NCBI GenBank assembly: GCA_002869565.1
Contig: PKUJ01000023.1
Coordinates: 96,052-160,051, forward strand
DNA length: 64,000 bases
From: Arcobacter sp.
GTDB taxonomy: Bacteria; Campylobacterota; Campylobacteria; Campylobacterales; Arcobacteraceae
Direction: 5' to 3'
A model generated the notes under the pieces. That model was given only the letters and a program-made list of their open reading frames with translations, did no database searches and was not told the DNA's origin. Shown piece after piece: positions 24,394-33,632 of this stretch (position 1 is the stretch's first letter; each line of letters starts with the position of its first letter). The position numbers and the translations under genes were made by a program.

Positions 24394-25392
24394 TTGTCAG
24401 AATTTAGATACTGTAAATTAGAAAAAGAGTGGAGAATTTTTGCCCCTGAAAGGCTAAAAAGACCCAATGATTTACATAACAAAAAAGAGATACATCCTGG
24501 GGAATTGATTCATGATAAATGCCCATTTGATATGGGAAAAGAAGAATTTACTCCTAATGAGATTACAAGAATTTCACAAGATGGAGAATGGCAATGTAGA
24601 GTAGTTCCCAACCTATACAATGCACTTTCAATAAATGTACAACCTAAATCACAAAGAGATGGTTTTTTTGAAAAGTTTACTGGTTTTGGTGCCCATGAAG
24701 TTGTAATTGAGACACCATTTCATGATAAACAAATTTGGGATTATGATTATAATGATTTATTGAACTATTTTACAATTATTCAACAAAGAGTTATAAGTTT
24801 AAAAAAAGATAATAGGTTTGCTTACCTATCAATTTTTAAAAATCAAGGTGAAAATGCAGGAGCTTCAATGTCTCATTCTCATTCTCAAATTATAGCTTTG
24901 CCTTTTTTACCTAAAAATATGAAAGAAGAGAATGCTTATAAAAAAGCTTATTATGAAGAGCATAAAAGAGCGCTATTAGATGATTTAGTTTATGAAGAGT
25001 TAGAGCATGGAAAAAATATAATCTCACAAAATAGTGAGTTTGTATTGTATTGTCCTTATGCTTCTGAATTTGCTTTTGAAGCTAAGATTGTTTCAAAGAA
25101 AAAACTTTCATCTTTAAGTGAATTTAGTAGAAGTGATTTAAGTTCTCTAAGTGATATTGTAAATGAATTCTTTACAGCATATTATAAAGCATTGGGTGAA
25201 GTGCCATTTAATATGATTATTAAAAATGCACCTTATGAAGAGTATACTGAATCAACTAAAAACTATTTTAGATTTAATATAGAGATTAAACCAAGAATTT
25301 ATAAACAAGCAGGTTTTGAACTTGATAGTGAAATTCCTATAAATGTGATGTTACCTGAAGAGGCTACAAAAATATATAAGGAGACTAAATGA
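24394..25392 (+). CDS. galT: GalT-like hexose-1-phosphate uridylyl/adenylyltransferase
   Basis: A 332-residue protein of the GalT branch of the HIT superfamily. The active-site triad motif is HSHSQ (GalT HPHxQ), preceded by the typical SIFKNQGENAGASMSH segment. The first zinc motif CPFC reads CPFD, so one Cys ligand is missing, as in ADP-glucose phosphorylase-like relatives. Within a glucan operon it may interconvert glucose-1-phosphate and a nucleotide-glucose rather than serve galactose use; no galE or galK is nearby. The TTG start follows a strong AGGAG. It overlaps glgA by 4 bases. Confidence 0.75.
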   Translation: MSEFRYCKLEKEWRIFAPERLKRPNDLHNKKEIHPGELIHDKCPFDMGKEEFTPNEITRISQDGEWQCRVVPNLYNALSINVQPKSQRDGFFEKFTGFGAHEVVIETPFHDKQIWDYDYNDLLNYFTIIQQRVISLKKDNRFAYLSIFKNQGENAGASMSHSHSQIIALPFLPKNMKEENAYKKAYYEEHKRALLDDLVYEELEHGKNIISQNSEFVLYCPYASEFAFEAKIVSKKKLSSLSEFSRSDLSSLSDIVNEFFTAYYKALGEVPFNMIIKNAPYEEYTESTKNYFRFNIEIKPRIYKQAGFELDSEIPINVMLPEEATKIYKETK

Positions 25393-26816
25393 GTATTCTA
25401 TTTGCAGCAAGTGAAATATATCCATACGCAAAAAGTGGTGGCTTAGCTGATGTTGCTCAAGCACTGCCCGAAGCATTAAGAGATGAAGGTGAAACTGTTT
25501 ATTCTATTATGCCACTTTATTCTGAAGTGGATAGAAAAAAATATAATATAGAATTTTCTGGATTGAGTTTTGATTATTGGTTAGCTGGTGTAAGACATCA
25601 ATTTGATATTTTTTATAGAGTTGATTGTCCTGATGATTTATTTGTTTACAACCCAATATTATGTGATAGATTAGGACTTTACAATGATGTTTACGGAGAT
25701 TTTGGAGATAATTCTTTAAGATTTGGACTTTTCTCATATGCAGTTTTAGAAGTTATGATTAGAAAAGAACTTGATATTGAAACTATCCATATAAATGATT
25801 GGCAAACTTCTTTAGTGGCACTACTTGCAAAAACAAGATATAACTTAAAACAAAAAATTGTTTTAACAATTCATAATCTAGCTTATCAAGGTGTTTTTAG
25901 TAAAAAAGTTATGGATGAACTTGAAATTGATTGGAATACTTGTTTTAAATTTAATGGTTTAGAGTATTTTGATAATGTAAATTATTTAAAAGCAGGAATC
26001 AATTTTTCTGATGCTATTACAACTGTAAGTAAAACATATGCACAAGAGATACAAACAAGTGCTTTTGGAAATGGTTTAGATGAAACCCTTAGAATAAATG
26101 CACATAAACTTCAAGGTATTGTAAATGGTATTAGTACAGAAGTATTTAATCCAAAAACAGATGAGTTTATAGAAAAAAATTTTACACTTAAAAAATATAA
26201 GGGTAAACAAAAAAATAAAGAAAAGCTATTAGAAGAAATAGGTTTAGAAGGTGAAGAAAAACCACTATTTATTTTTATTGGAAGATTTACATCTCAAAAA
26301 GGTGTTGATTTACTTATTGATTCTATAGATTTATTTAAAGATTATGAAGCAAATTTTGTAATCTTAGGAAGTGGAGAACCCTCTTATAATAAAATTTTTG
26401 CACAAATACAAAACAGATACAAAAATATTCATATTAAAATTGGTTACGATGAAGCTTTTTCAAGAAAACTTTATGCAAGTGCAGACTTTTTGTTAATGCC
26501 ATCAGTATTTGAGCCTTGTGGTTTAAATCAAATGATTTCAATGCAATATGGTGTTTTACCTATTGTTGCAAAAACGGGTGGATTAAAAGATACTGTTGTA
26601 GATTTTACTGATATTGAAGATTTAGAAAATATGGAACTTGGAGTTGGAGTAACATTTGGAGAGTTGAATCTATTTTGGTTTAATCATGCAATTGCAAAAG
26701 CTTTATCTTTATACGGAAATAGACCTAAATTTATTGAAATTTCAAAACATAATATGAGCGTTGATAATTCTTGGAAGAATTCAGCGCAAGAATATTTAAA
26801 TTTATATAACTCTTAA
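25389..26816 (+). CDS. glgA: Glycogen synthase
   Basis: A 475-residue GT5 family glycogen/starch synthase that elongates alpha-1,4-glucan from ADP- or UDP-glucose. The donor-binding KSGGLADV motif is at residue 15, followed by HINDWQT and LTIHNLAYQG. In the C-terminal GT-B half are GRFTSQKGVDLL, the EPCGLNQM motif and AKTGGLKDTV. Length and motif order are standard. ATG overlaps the end of the galT-like gene (ATGA). It is the central synthetic gene of the polyglucan cluster. Confidence 0.95.
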   Translation: MSILFAASEIYPYAKSGGLADVAQALPEALRDEGETVYSIMPLYSEVDRKKYNIEFSGLSFDYWLAGVRHQFDIFYRVDCPDDLFVYNPILCDRLGLYNDVYGDFGDNSLRFGLFSYAVLEVMIRKELDIETIHINDWQTSLVALLAKTRYNLKQKIVLTIHNLAYQGVFSKKVMDELEIDWNTCFKFNGLEYFDNVNYLKAGINFSDAITTVSKTYAQEIQTSAFGNGLDETLRINAHKLQGIVNGISTEVFNPKTDEFIEKNFTLKKYKGKQKNKEKLLEEIGLEGEEKPLFIFIGRFTSQKGVDLLIDSIDLFKDYEANFVILGSGEPSYNKIFAQIQNRYKNIHIKIGYDEAFSRKLYASADFLLMPSVFEPCGLNQMISMQYGVLPIVAKTGGLKDTVVDFTDIEDLENMELGVGVTFGELNLFWFNHAIAKALSLYGNRPKFIEISKHNMSVDNSWKNSAQEYLNLYNS

Positions 26817-26829
26817 AAGGAACAAATAT

Positions 26830-28470
26830 ATGAGTCATTTACATTCATACGAGATTGATAAAAAATATTCAAAAAGTGTTGCATACTTTTCTATGGAATT
26901 TGCAATACATCAAGCACTAAAAATTTATTCAGGAGGATTGGGTTTTTTAGCTGGTTCTCATATGAGAAGTGCTTATGATTTAAAACAAAATGTTGTTGGT
27001 ATTGGAATGCTTTGGAGTTATGGATATTATGATCAAGGAAGAGATGAGGACAGATATCTAAAAGCAGAATTTAGAAGAAAAAGATATTATTTTTTAGAAG
27101 ATTTAAATGTATCTGTAAGTGTTGATATAAATGGGAAACCAGTAATAGTAAAAGCGTATTTAGTTCCAAGTGATTTATTTGGAGCAGCTCCTTTAATTTT
27201 ATTATCAACTGATATTGAAGAAAATGATTATTTATCAAGAACGATTACTCATAAACTTTATGATGCAAATAATGAGACAAGAATTGCACAAGAGATTGTT
27301 TTAGGTATTGGTGGAGCTAAAATTTTAGAAGCCCTTAAATATGACCCTGATATTTATCATATGAATGAAGGTCACTCTTTACCAATGGCTTTTGAACTTT
27401 TTAATAGACATAAAGATATTAGAGAAGTAAAAGAAAAATTAGTTTTCACAACACATACTCCTGAAACAGCAGGGAATGAAGAGCATAATATTCATTTATT
27501 ACAAAAAATGGGCTTCTTTGCAGGTTCTCAAGTACATGAAGTAAGAGGAATAACAGGAATTGAAGGAGATAATTTTTCATTAACAGTTGGTGCTCTTAAA
27601 ATGGCAAAAATCTCAAATGGAGTTTCTAAAATCCATGGAGAAGTTGCAAATGATATGTGGAAAGATGTTGAAGGAAGATGTGAAATTATCTCTATAACCA
27701 ATGCTCAAAATAAAAATTATTGGGCAGATAGAGGAATTTCTAAAGCCTTAGTTGATGGAAATGAAGCCCTTGAAGATAGAAAAAAACACCTTAAAAAGAT
27801 GTTATTTGTAGAAGTTGCAAATCAAACAGGAAAAATGTTTGATCCAAATATTTTAACAATTGTTTGGGCTAGAAGATTTGCAGAGTATAAAAGACCAGGA
27901 CTTTTAAAGTATGATTTAGAAAGATTTGAAAGAATGATTAAAAATCAAAAACATCCTATTCAAATAATTTGGGCTGGAAAACCATATCCTTTTGATACTC
28001 AAGCTATTAATATTTTTAATGACTTAAACTATATGGCAAGAGCATATAAAAATATAGCAATTATGGTCGGATACGAACTTGATTTATCAATGATGCTTAA
28101 AAAAGGAAGTGACATTTGGCTTAATACTCCAAGAGTTACAAGGGAAGCTAGTGGTACTTCAGGAATGAGTGCTGCGATGAATGGATCAGTGAATTTATCT
28201 ATTGCAGATGGTTGGCACCCAGAATTTTGTAAAGAGGGAATAAATGCTTTTACGATTCCAACAGAGGGTCGAAATTTGCCTATTAATGAACAAGATAGTT
28301 TAGATAATAAAAATCTTATGGATACCCTTGAAAATAGAATAATTCCATTATATTATGATAATAAAAAAGAGTGGTTAGAAATTGTGAAAAAATCTATTTC
28401 TGATGTAAGTCCAGAGTTTGATTCAGCAAGAATGGCAGATGAATATTATACTAAGATGTATAATATTTAA
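26830..28470 (+). CDS. glgP: Short-type alpha-glucan phosphorylase
   Basis: A 546-residue GT35 protein of the short form without the long N-terminal regulatory region of classical phosphorylases. Recognisable parts are AYFSMEFAIH, YSGGLGFLAGSH, HMNEGHSLPMAFE, FTTHTPETAGNEEH, WARRFAEYKRP, and the PLP-site loop EASGTSGMS. Odd point: the pyridoxal-phosphate lysine expected at the last position of that loop is Ser447. Either this subgroup binds PLP differently or the protein has lost phosphorolysis. It lies directly between glgA and pgm, where glucose-1-phosphate release would be expected. Regulation by the PHK-like protein downstream is conceivable but unproven. Confidence 0.8.
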   Translation: MSHLHSYEIDKKYSKSVAYFSMEFAIHQALKIYSGGLGFLAGSHMRSAYDLKQNVVGIGMLWSYGYYDQGRDEDRYLKAEFRRKRYYFLEDLNVSVSVDINGKPVIVKAYLVPSDLFGAAPLILLSTDIEENDYLSRTITHKLYDANNETRIAQEIVLGIGGAKILEALKYDPDIYHMNEGHSLPMAFELFNRHKDIREVKEKLVFTTHTPETAGNEEHNIHLLQKMGFFAGSQVHEVRGITGIEGDNFSLTVGALKMAKISNGVSKIHGEVANDMWKDVEGRCEIISITNAQNKNYWADRGISKALVDGNEALEDRKKHLKKMLFVEVANQTGKMFDPNILTIVWARRFAEYKRPGLLKYDLERFERMIKNQKHPIQIIWAGKPYPFDTQAINIFNDLNYMARAYKNIAIMVGYELDLSMMLKKGSDIWLNTPRVTREASGTSGMSAAMNGSVNLSIADGWHPEFCKEGINAFTIPTEGRNLPINEQDSLDNKNLMDTLENRIIPLYYDNKKEWLEIVKKSISDVSPEFDSARMADEYYTKMYNI

Positions 28471-28501
28471 ATAGATTTTAATAATTAAAAAAAGGAAGAA
28501 T

Positions 28502-30118
28502 ATGAGTTTACATGAATACGCAGGAAAAAAAGCACCAAAATCAATTTTGGAAAATATACCACAACTGATTAGTGATTATTATACAAAAATACCTGATATT
28601 GAAAACCCAGCACATATGGTTTCTTTTGGAACATCTGGTCACCGAGGTTGTGCTTCAAAAAACAGTTTTAATGAAGATCACATTCTGGCAATGGCACAAG
28701 CTGTTGCAGAGTTTCATTTAGAAAAGAAACATAGTAAACTTTTCCTAGGAATGGATACCCATGCTTTATCAACTCCAGCACACAGAACAACTTTAGAAGT
28801 TTTAGCAGCAAATGGTGTAACAACATATTATGCAAAAGATTTTGGATATACACCAACGCCAGTTATCTCACATGCTATTTTAACTCATGAAGATTCTGAT
28901 GGTATAGTTATTACTCCTTCACATAATCCACCAAGTGATGGTGGATTTAAATACAATTTTAGTGATGGAGGACCAGCGGATGAGTCTATTACAAAACTTA
29001 TTGAGCAAAGAGCGAATGAAATTTTAGAAAATAATTTAGACGCTGTGCGTGTTTTAGATTTAGATGATGCCTTAGCAAGTGGTCACTTGGTTGCTTATGA
29101 TTATATAACACCATATGTTGAAGACTTAGTAAATGTAATAGATATGGAAGCTATTAAAAAATCTGGTATTAAGATTGCTGCAGATGCAATGGGTGGTTCA
29201 GGATTAGACTATTACAAAGCTATAAAAGAAAAATATGACTTAAATATGGAAATATTTAATGATTCTCCAGATTTTACATTCTCTTTTATGCATTGTGATA
29301 AAGATGGAAAAATTAGAATGGATTGTTCTTCTCCATATGCAATGGCAGGATTAATTGATTTAAAAGAGAATTTTGATATTGCATTTGGAAATGATACTGA
29401 CTTTGATAGACATGGAATTGTAACTAAGAGTAAAGGACTTTTAAATCCAAATCATTATCTTTCTGTAGCTATTGATTATCTTGCAAAAAATAGAAATTTT
29501 GATGGTCTAGGTGTTGGAAAAACATTAGTAAGTTCTTCTATGATTGATAGAGTAGTAAAAGATAATGGCAAAGAGGTATTTGAAACTCCAGTTGGATTTA
29601 AATGGTTTGTAAAACCATTTATTGATAAGCAGATATATTTTGGAGGAGAAGAAAGTGCTGGGGCTTCATTTTTAAGAAAAAATGGTGAAGTTTGGAGTAC
29701 AGATAAAGATGGAATAATTCTAAATTTATTATCAGCTGAAATTTTAGCAACTACAAAAAATGATCCAGGTATATATTATGATTCTTTGATTGAAAAGTTT
29801 GGTGAACCAGTTTATGGAAGACTAGATGCTTCTGCGAATGTAGAGCAAAAAGCTGCACTTAAAAACTTAACACCTGAAGATATAAAACAAGATACATTAG
29901 CTGGTGAAAAAATAGAGAATATTATAACAAAAGCAGACAATGGAGCTTCAATTGGTGGACTTAAAGTTGTGACCCAAAATGGTTGGTTTGCAATAAGACC
30001 ATCTGGTACTGAAGATATATATAAAATCTATGGTGAAAGTTTTAAAGGCCAAGAGCATTTAAGTTTAATACAAACTGAGGCACAAGAAATAGCAAAAAGT
30101 ATATTTAATAATATTTAA
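28502..30118 (+). CDS. pgm: Phosphoglucomutase
   Basis: A 538-residue alpha-D-phosphohexomutase interconverting glucose-1-phosphate and glucose-6-phosphate. The catalytic phosphoserine is in ITPSHNPPSDGGFK, the metal loop is GNDTDFDRHG, the sugar loop is GGEESAGASF, and the phosphate loop is RPSGTEDIYKIY. All key residues are intact, in contrast to the mutase-like domain at 19827-22310, so this is the working mutase of the cluster. AAGGA precedes the ATG. Confidence 0.95.
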   Translation: MSLHEYAGKKAPKSILENIPQLISDYYTKIPDIENPAHMVSFGTSGHRGCASKNSFNEDHILAMAQAVAEFHLEKKHSKLFLGMDTHALSTPAHRTTLEVLAANGVTTYYAKDFGYTPTPVISHAILTHEDSDGIVITPSHNPPSDGGFKYNFSDGGPADESITKLIEQRANEILENNLDAVRVLDLDDALASGHLVAYDYITPYVEDLVNVIDMEAIKKSGIKIAADAMGGSGLDYYKAIKEKYDLNMEIFNDSPDFTFSFMHCDKDGKIRMDCSSPYAMAGLIDLKENFDIAFGNDTDFDRHGIVTKSKGLLNPNHYLSVAIDYLAKNRNFDGLGVGKTLVSSSMIDRVVKDNGKEVFETPVGFKWFVKPFIDKQIYFGGEESAGASFLRKNGEVWSTDKDGIILNLLSAEILATTKNDPGIYYDSLIEKFGEPVYGRLDASANVEQKAALKNLTPEDIKQDTLAGEKIENIITKADNGASIGGLKVVTQNGWFAIRPSGTEDIYKIYGESFKGQEHLSLIQTEAQEIAKSIFNNI

Positions 30119-30125
30119 ACAACTT

Positions 30126-30158
30126 TGTTACAAATATGTAACATAATTTAAGTATAAT
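30126..30158 (+). promoter_or_regulatory. Candidate operator and -10 element before the DUF4912 gene
   Basis: An inverted repeat TGTTAC-(6)-GTAACA at 30126-30143 is followed 9 bases later by TATAAT (30153-30158), 27 bases before the ATG at 30186. Its placement suggests an internal promoter with a dimeric repressor or activator site. Confidence 0.4.
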
Positions 30159-30185
30159 AAGAAGATATGAATATTAGGAAAAATT

Positions 30186-30830
30186 ATGAATCCCAATGCA
30201 AATAAATTAGTAAAAGAGAGTATTTCAGTAGAGAATGATTTTTCAAGTTCTTCTCATGTACTTGATACTTTAGTAACAGAATCAGAACCACCTGCAAGTA
30301 TTTATAGCATACCTGATAGATATAATAAAGATACTTTAAGAGTTTTACTTGTAAATACAAAAAAGTATTATGTATATTGGGAAATCAGTGATAAAACCTT
30401 GGAAGAAAAAGGTTTAGATTTAAATAAAGATGAACTATCTTTTAAAGTATATGAATCAAATGGAAATGAATTATTTGAATTTAAATCATCATTTGCATTA
30501 GGTGAATATTTTGTAAATTTACAATTTGAAAATATGGATATTTACGTAAAAGCAGGAATTTTTGAAAATGATAAGTTTATTGAAATTTTAGATTCAAATA
30601 AAGTTCGCACTTTTTCATCAAAAATTAATATACCAGAAGAAAATGATGAAGTATGGCTTAGAAAAAAATTCGCTTGGACTGAAGTTCTTCGTTCAACTAT
30701 GCAAAATGAATCATTTGGAACATCATCTGCACAATACGTTGAAGAGCTTGAAAGATTAAAATATTTTATCGAAGTTGAAGAAGAAAAATTAAGCTCATCT
30801 TCTCTACATCAAGGAATAAATAATGATTAA
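30186..30830 (+). CDS. DUF4912 domain protein
   Basis: A 214-residue protein with a DUF4912 core (about 35-150), including TLRVLLVNTKKYYVYWEIS and the later YVKAGIF strand. DUF4912 proteins commonly occur beside GH57 branching enzymes and glycogen synthases and are thought to be carbohydrate-binding or scaffold-like, though no activity is established. Both termini are polar and probably flexible. It overlaps the branching-enzyme gene by 8 bases, which supports a direct link to that enzyme. Confidence 0.75.
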   Translation: MNPNANKLVKESISVENDFSSSSHVLDTLVTESEPPASIYSIPDRYNKDTLRVLLVNTKKYYVYWEISDKTLEEKGLDLNKDELSFKVYESNGNELFEFKSSFALGEYFVNLQFENMDIYVKAGIFENDKFIEILDSNKVRTFSSKINIPEENDEVWLRKKFAWTEVLRSTMQNESFGTSSAQYVEELERLKYFIEVEEEKLSSSSLHQGINND

Positions 30831-32409
30831 GGGATATTGGGTACCAGTCTTACATTCGCATTTACCATTTGTAAAACATCCAGAGTATGATAACTTTTTG
30901 GAAGAACATTGGTTATTTGAGGCAATTACAGAGTGTTATATACCACTTTTAAAAAGATTAAAGAGTTTAGAAGAAGAGGGAATAGATTTTAGATTAACAA
31001 CATCTGTTACACCTCCTTTAGCTGAAATGCTTGCTGATGAACATCTAATGGATAAATATAAAAAGCATTTAGAAAAACAAATTGAGTTGGGAAATAAAGA
31101 GGTTGAAAGAACTATTGGGGACGAGCATTTTCACCCTTTAGCAATTTTTTACCGAGATTTATTTATTGAAACAAAAGAGTTCTTTAATGGATTTTTAAAT
31201 GGAAATGTTTTAAATGGTTATAGACACTTTTACAACAAAGGTAATTTAGAAGTTATAACTTGTGGTGCAACTCATGGATTTTTGCCAATATTAAGTGTAA
31301 ATGAACATGCCGTAAGAACACAAATAGAGGTTGCTGTACAATCTCACACAAAACATTTTGGACGAGCTCCTAGAGGTATTTGGCTTCCTGAATGTGCTTA
31401 TTATGATGGACTAGATAAAATCTTAAATGAAAAAGGTATTAAATTTTTTATTGTAGATTCACATGCTTTAACTTATGGAAGACCAACTTCTATTAATGGA
31501 GTTTATACTCCAACTTATACTCCTCATAACGTGGCAGCCTTTGGTAGAGATGCTCTTTCTTCAAAACAAGTTTGGAGTTCTAAAGAGGGATATCCAGGAG
31601 ATATTAACTATAGAGATTTTTATAGAGATATTGGCTATGACTTAGATTTTGATTATATTAAACCTTATATTAATCCTGATGGGGTTAGAGTATTTACTGG
31701 ATATAAATATCATAAAATTACAGGTGAAACTGATTATAAAGAGGCATATAATCCTTTAGTAGCTAAAGAAAAAACTAAAGCACATGCCGCAGATTTTCAT
31801 TTTCATAGAGAAAAACAAATGGAACATCTTGGTGGATTAATGGATAGAACACCAATGGTTGTTTCTCCATATGATGCTGAATTATTTGGACACTGGTGGT
31901 TTGAAGGTCCAGAATTTTTATATAATATGTTTAAAGAAATGCATAAACATGGAGTACTTAAATCAGTTACGCCTTTAGAGTATTTAAATATGTATCCAAC
32001 AAATCAAGTAGTTAATCCTAATCCATCTTCATGGGGAGATAAAGGTTATTATGATGTGTGGTTAAATGAAGGCAATGCTTGGATATATAGACATTTACAT
32101 GAAATGGCTGACGTTATGCAAGAGTATGCCCAAACATATTTTCATACAACAGACTCAAATACAATTAGAATTTTAAATCAGATGTTAAGAGAGCTTCTTT
32201 TAGGTCAAAGTAGCGACTGGGCATTTTTAGTAACAACTGCAACTGCAACAGAGTATAGTGTGCAAAGAACTAAAGAGCATATATCGAATTTTAATGAATT
32301 AAAGGGTATGATAGATTACAATAATATCGATTTTAAAAAGTTAGAATATTGTGAAACTAAGAATTCTATTTTTAATTTTATCGATTTTAAAATATTTATA
32401 ACAAGTTAA
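30823..32409 (+). CDS. GH57 1,4-alpha-glucan branching enzyme
   Basis: A 528-residue GH57 branching enzyme that introduces alpha-1,6 branches in glycogen, replacing the usual GH13 GlgB. Family regions: VLHSHLPFV (9), THGFLP (150), GIWLPECAYYDG with nucleophile Glu190 and the tyrosines of the mobile loop, SPYDAELFGHWWFEGP with acid/base Asp (about 349), and the C-terminal helical DUF1957 domain with SWGDKGYYDVWLN and SSDWAFL. The length matches Thermus and Thermococcus enzymes. Overlaps the DUF4912 gene by 8 bases. Confidence 0.92.
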   Translation: MIKGYWVPVLHSHLPFVKHPEYDNFLEEHWLFEAITECYIPLLKRLKSLEEEGIDFRLTTSVTPPLAEMLADEHLMDKYKKHLEKQIELGNKEVERTIGDEHFHPLAIFYRDLFIETKEFFNGFLNGNVLNGYRHFYNKGNLEVITCGATHGFLPILSVNEHAVRTQIEVAVQSHTKHFGRAPRGIWLPECAYYDGLDKILNEKGIKFFIVDSHALTYGRPTSINGVYTPTYTPHNVAAFGRDALSSKQVWSSKEGYPGDINYRDFYRDIGYDLDFDYIKPYINPDGVRVFTGYKYHKITGETDYKEAYNPLVAKEKTKAHAADFHFHREKQMEHLGGLMDRTPMVVSPYDAELFGHWWFEGPEFLYNMFKEMHKHGVLKSVTPLEYLNMYPTNQVVNPNPSSWGDKGYYDVWLNEGNAWIYRHLHEMADVMQEYAQTYFHTTDSNTIRILNQMLRELLLGQSSDWAFLVTTATATEYSVQRTKEHISNFNELKGMIDYNNIDFKKLEYCETKNSIFNFIDFKIFITS

Positions 32410-32422
32410 TTAAGGTGATTAG

Positions 32423-33265
32423 ATGATAGCTGTTTTCAATGCAATTACAAATATTGCAGAAGATATAGAAAAAAATGTATTCGTAGATTGTGATAGATTT
32501 ATCTCAAGTGGATTGAGTGATAAAGAGAGAAATGAACAAGCTCGTTCGTATTGTTCAAGTGTTATTCAAAGAGAGTTTAGCAGAGTTAAATCAATACATT
32601 CATTTATTGGTAAACAACATAAAAATCAAAGAGTGAATAATGAAAAAGGAAGATATAAAGTAACTTATGTTGCAATTGACAACGTAGATTTACTTGATGT
32701 TAACTTTTCATTAGGTTCAATTTTTGGTATTTATGAAAATGAAATGGATGCTTTTCATTTAAAAGCTGCTATGTATATAACATATGGACCAACATTTCAA
32801 TTAGTATTTGCTTCAAAATCTGAGGGTGTAATTTATTTCTCCTTTGAAGATGGAGAGTTTATAGAACGAGATCCTTTATCATTAGATGTTGAAGGAAAAA
32901 TCAATTCAACTGGTGGACTTGCTAGTGAGTGGAGTGATGAACATAGAGAATTATTAGATAGTTTCTTTAACAAAGGCTATAGACTAAGATTTTCAGATGC
33001 TTTATCTTTAGATACACACCAAATTTTATTTAAAAGAGGTGGACTTTATAGCTCTCCTGCAACACCATCTTTCCCTGATGGAAAATTAGAAGTTCTTTTT
33101 GAAGCTTTTCCTATTTCTTATATTATAGAACAAGCAGGTGGTAGAGCTATTAGTGATAAAGGTCGTATTTTAGATATGACAAATGTACAACTTGGTCAAA
33201 AAACACCAATCTATTTTGGATCTAAAAATGAGATTCAAATAGTAGAAGATTTTCTTAATAAATAA
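32423..33265 (+). CDS. Class I fructose-1,6-bisphosphatase homologue with altered metal site
   Basis: A 280-residue protein of the class I FBPase fold: DVNFSLGSIFGIYE after the metal loop, and FPDGKLEVLFEAFPISYIIEQAGG near the C-terminus are unmistakable. However, the DPLDGSS metal-binding motif aligns with VAIDNVD (Val83, Asp86), so the first Asp and the Gly-Ser-Ser are lost. The Glu pair expected about 20 residues earlier is also missing. I therefore doubt normal phosphatase activity; a regulatory or sugar-phosphate-sensing role is possible. Last gene of the polyglucan run, followed by a strong terminator. Confidence 0.78.
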   Translation: MIAVFNAITNIAEDIEKNVFVDCDRFISSGLSDKERNEQARSYCSSVIQREFSRVKSIHSFIGKQHKNQRVNNEKGRYKVTYVAIDNVDLLDVNFSLGSIFGIYENEMDAFHLKAAMYITYGPTFQLVFASKSEGVIYFSFEDGEFIERDPLSLDVEGKINSTGGLASEWSDEHRELLDSFFNKGYRLRFSDALSLDTHQILFKRGGLYSSPATPSFPDGKLEVLFEAFPISYIIEQAGGRAISDKGRILDMTNVQLGQKTPIYFGSKNEIQIVEDFLNK

Positions 33266-33271
33266 AAAGTA

Positions 33272-33308
33272 AAAAAGTTGACAATTCTTTCTTGATTGTC
33301 AACTTTTT
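33272..33308 (+). terminator. Strong terminator ending the polyglucan operon
   Basis: A perfect 14-bp stem (33272-33285 with 33295-33308) and 9-base loop, with A-rich 5' and T-rich 3' arms. It begins 6 bases after the FBPase-like stop and can work in both directions. Confidence 0.85.
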
Positions 33309-33632
33309 TATAAATTTTACTACTTTTTTTACTTGATTTACTTTCTTCTTATTTTTAAATAAAATATAATTATTATTTTTTAAAACATTTGCTTACTATA
33401 CACTAAATATAGGATTATTCTAAATGTAATAAAATTATTAAAAATAAAATAATTAAATTACTTCAAAAATATAATCAAAAAATATATAAATTATGTTATA
33501 ATAGATATAGATAAGTTTAAATAGTAAACTATTTAAACTTATCAAAATTGTTATTATTAAAGGTAATAAAGATTGGTGATTCAACTCTGGGTTTAATTTT
33601 AAATATATATTAAAATACTTAAAGGAGAGAAG
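33309..33632. other. Intergenic region with a 34-bp palindrome
   Basis: No gene is seen. TATAAT at 33497-33502 is a candidate -10 element. A perfect 16-bp inverted repeat with a 2-base centre (33510-33525 and 33528-33543) starts 8 bases after it, so it would form the 5' end of the transcript of the lipoprotein gene at 33633 or serve as an operator. The first 90 bases resemble the sequence after 34560. Confidence 0.6.
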
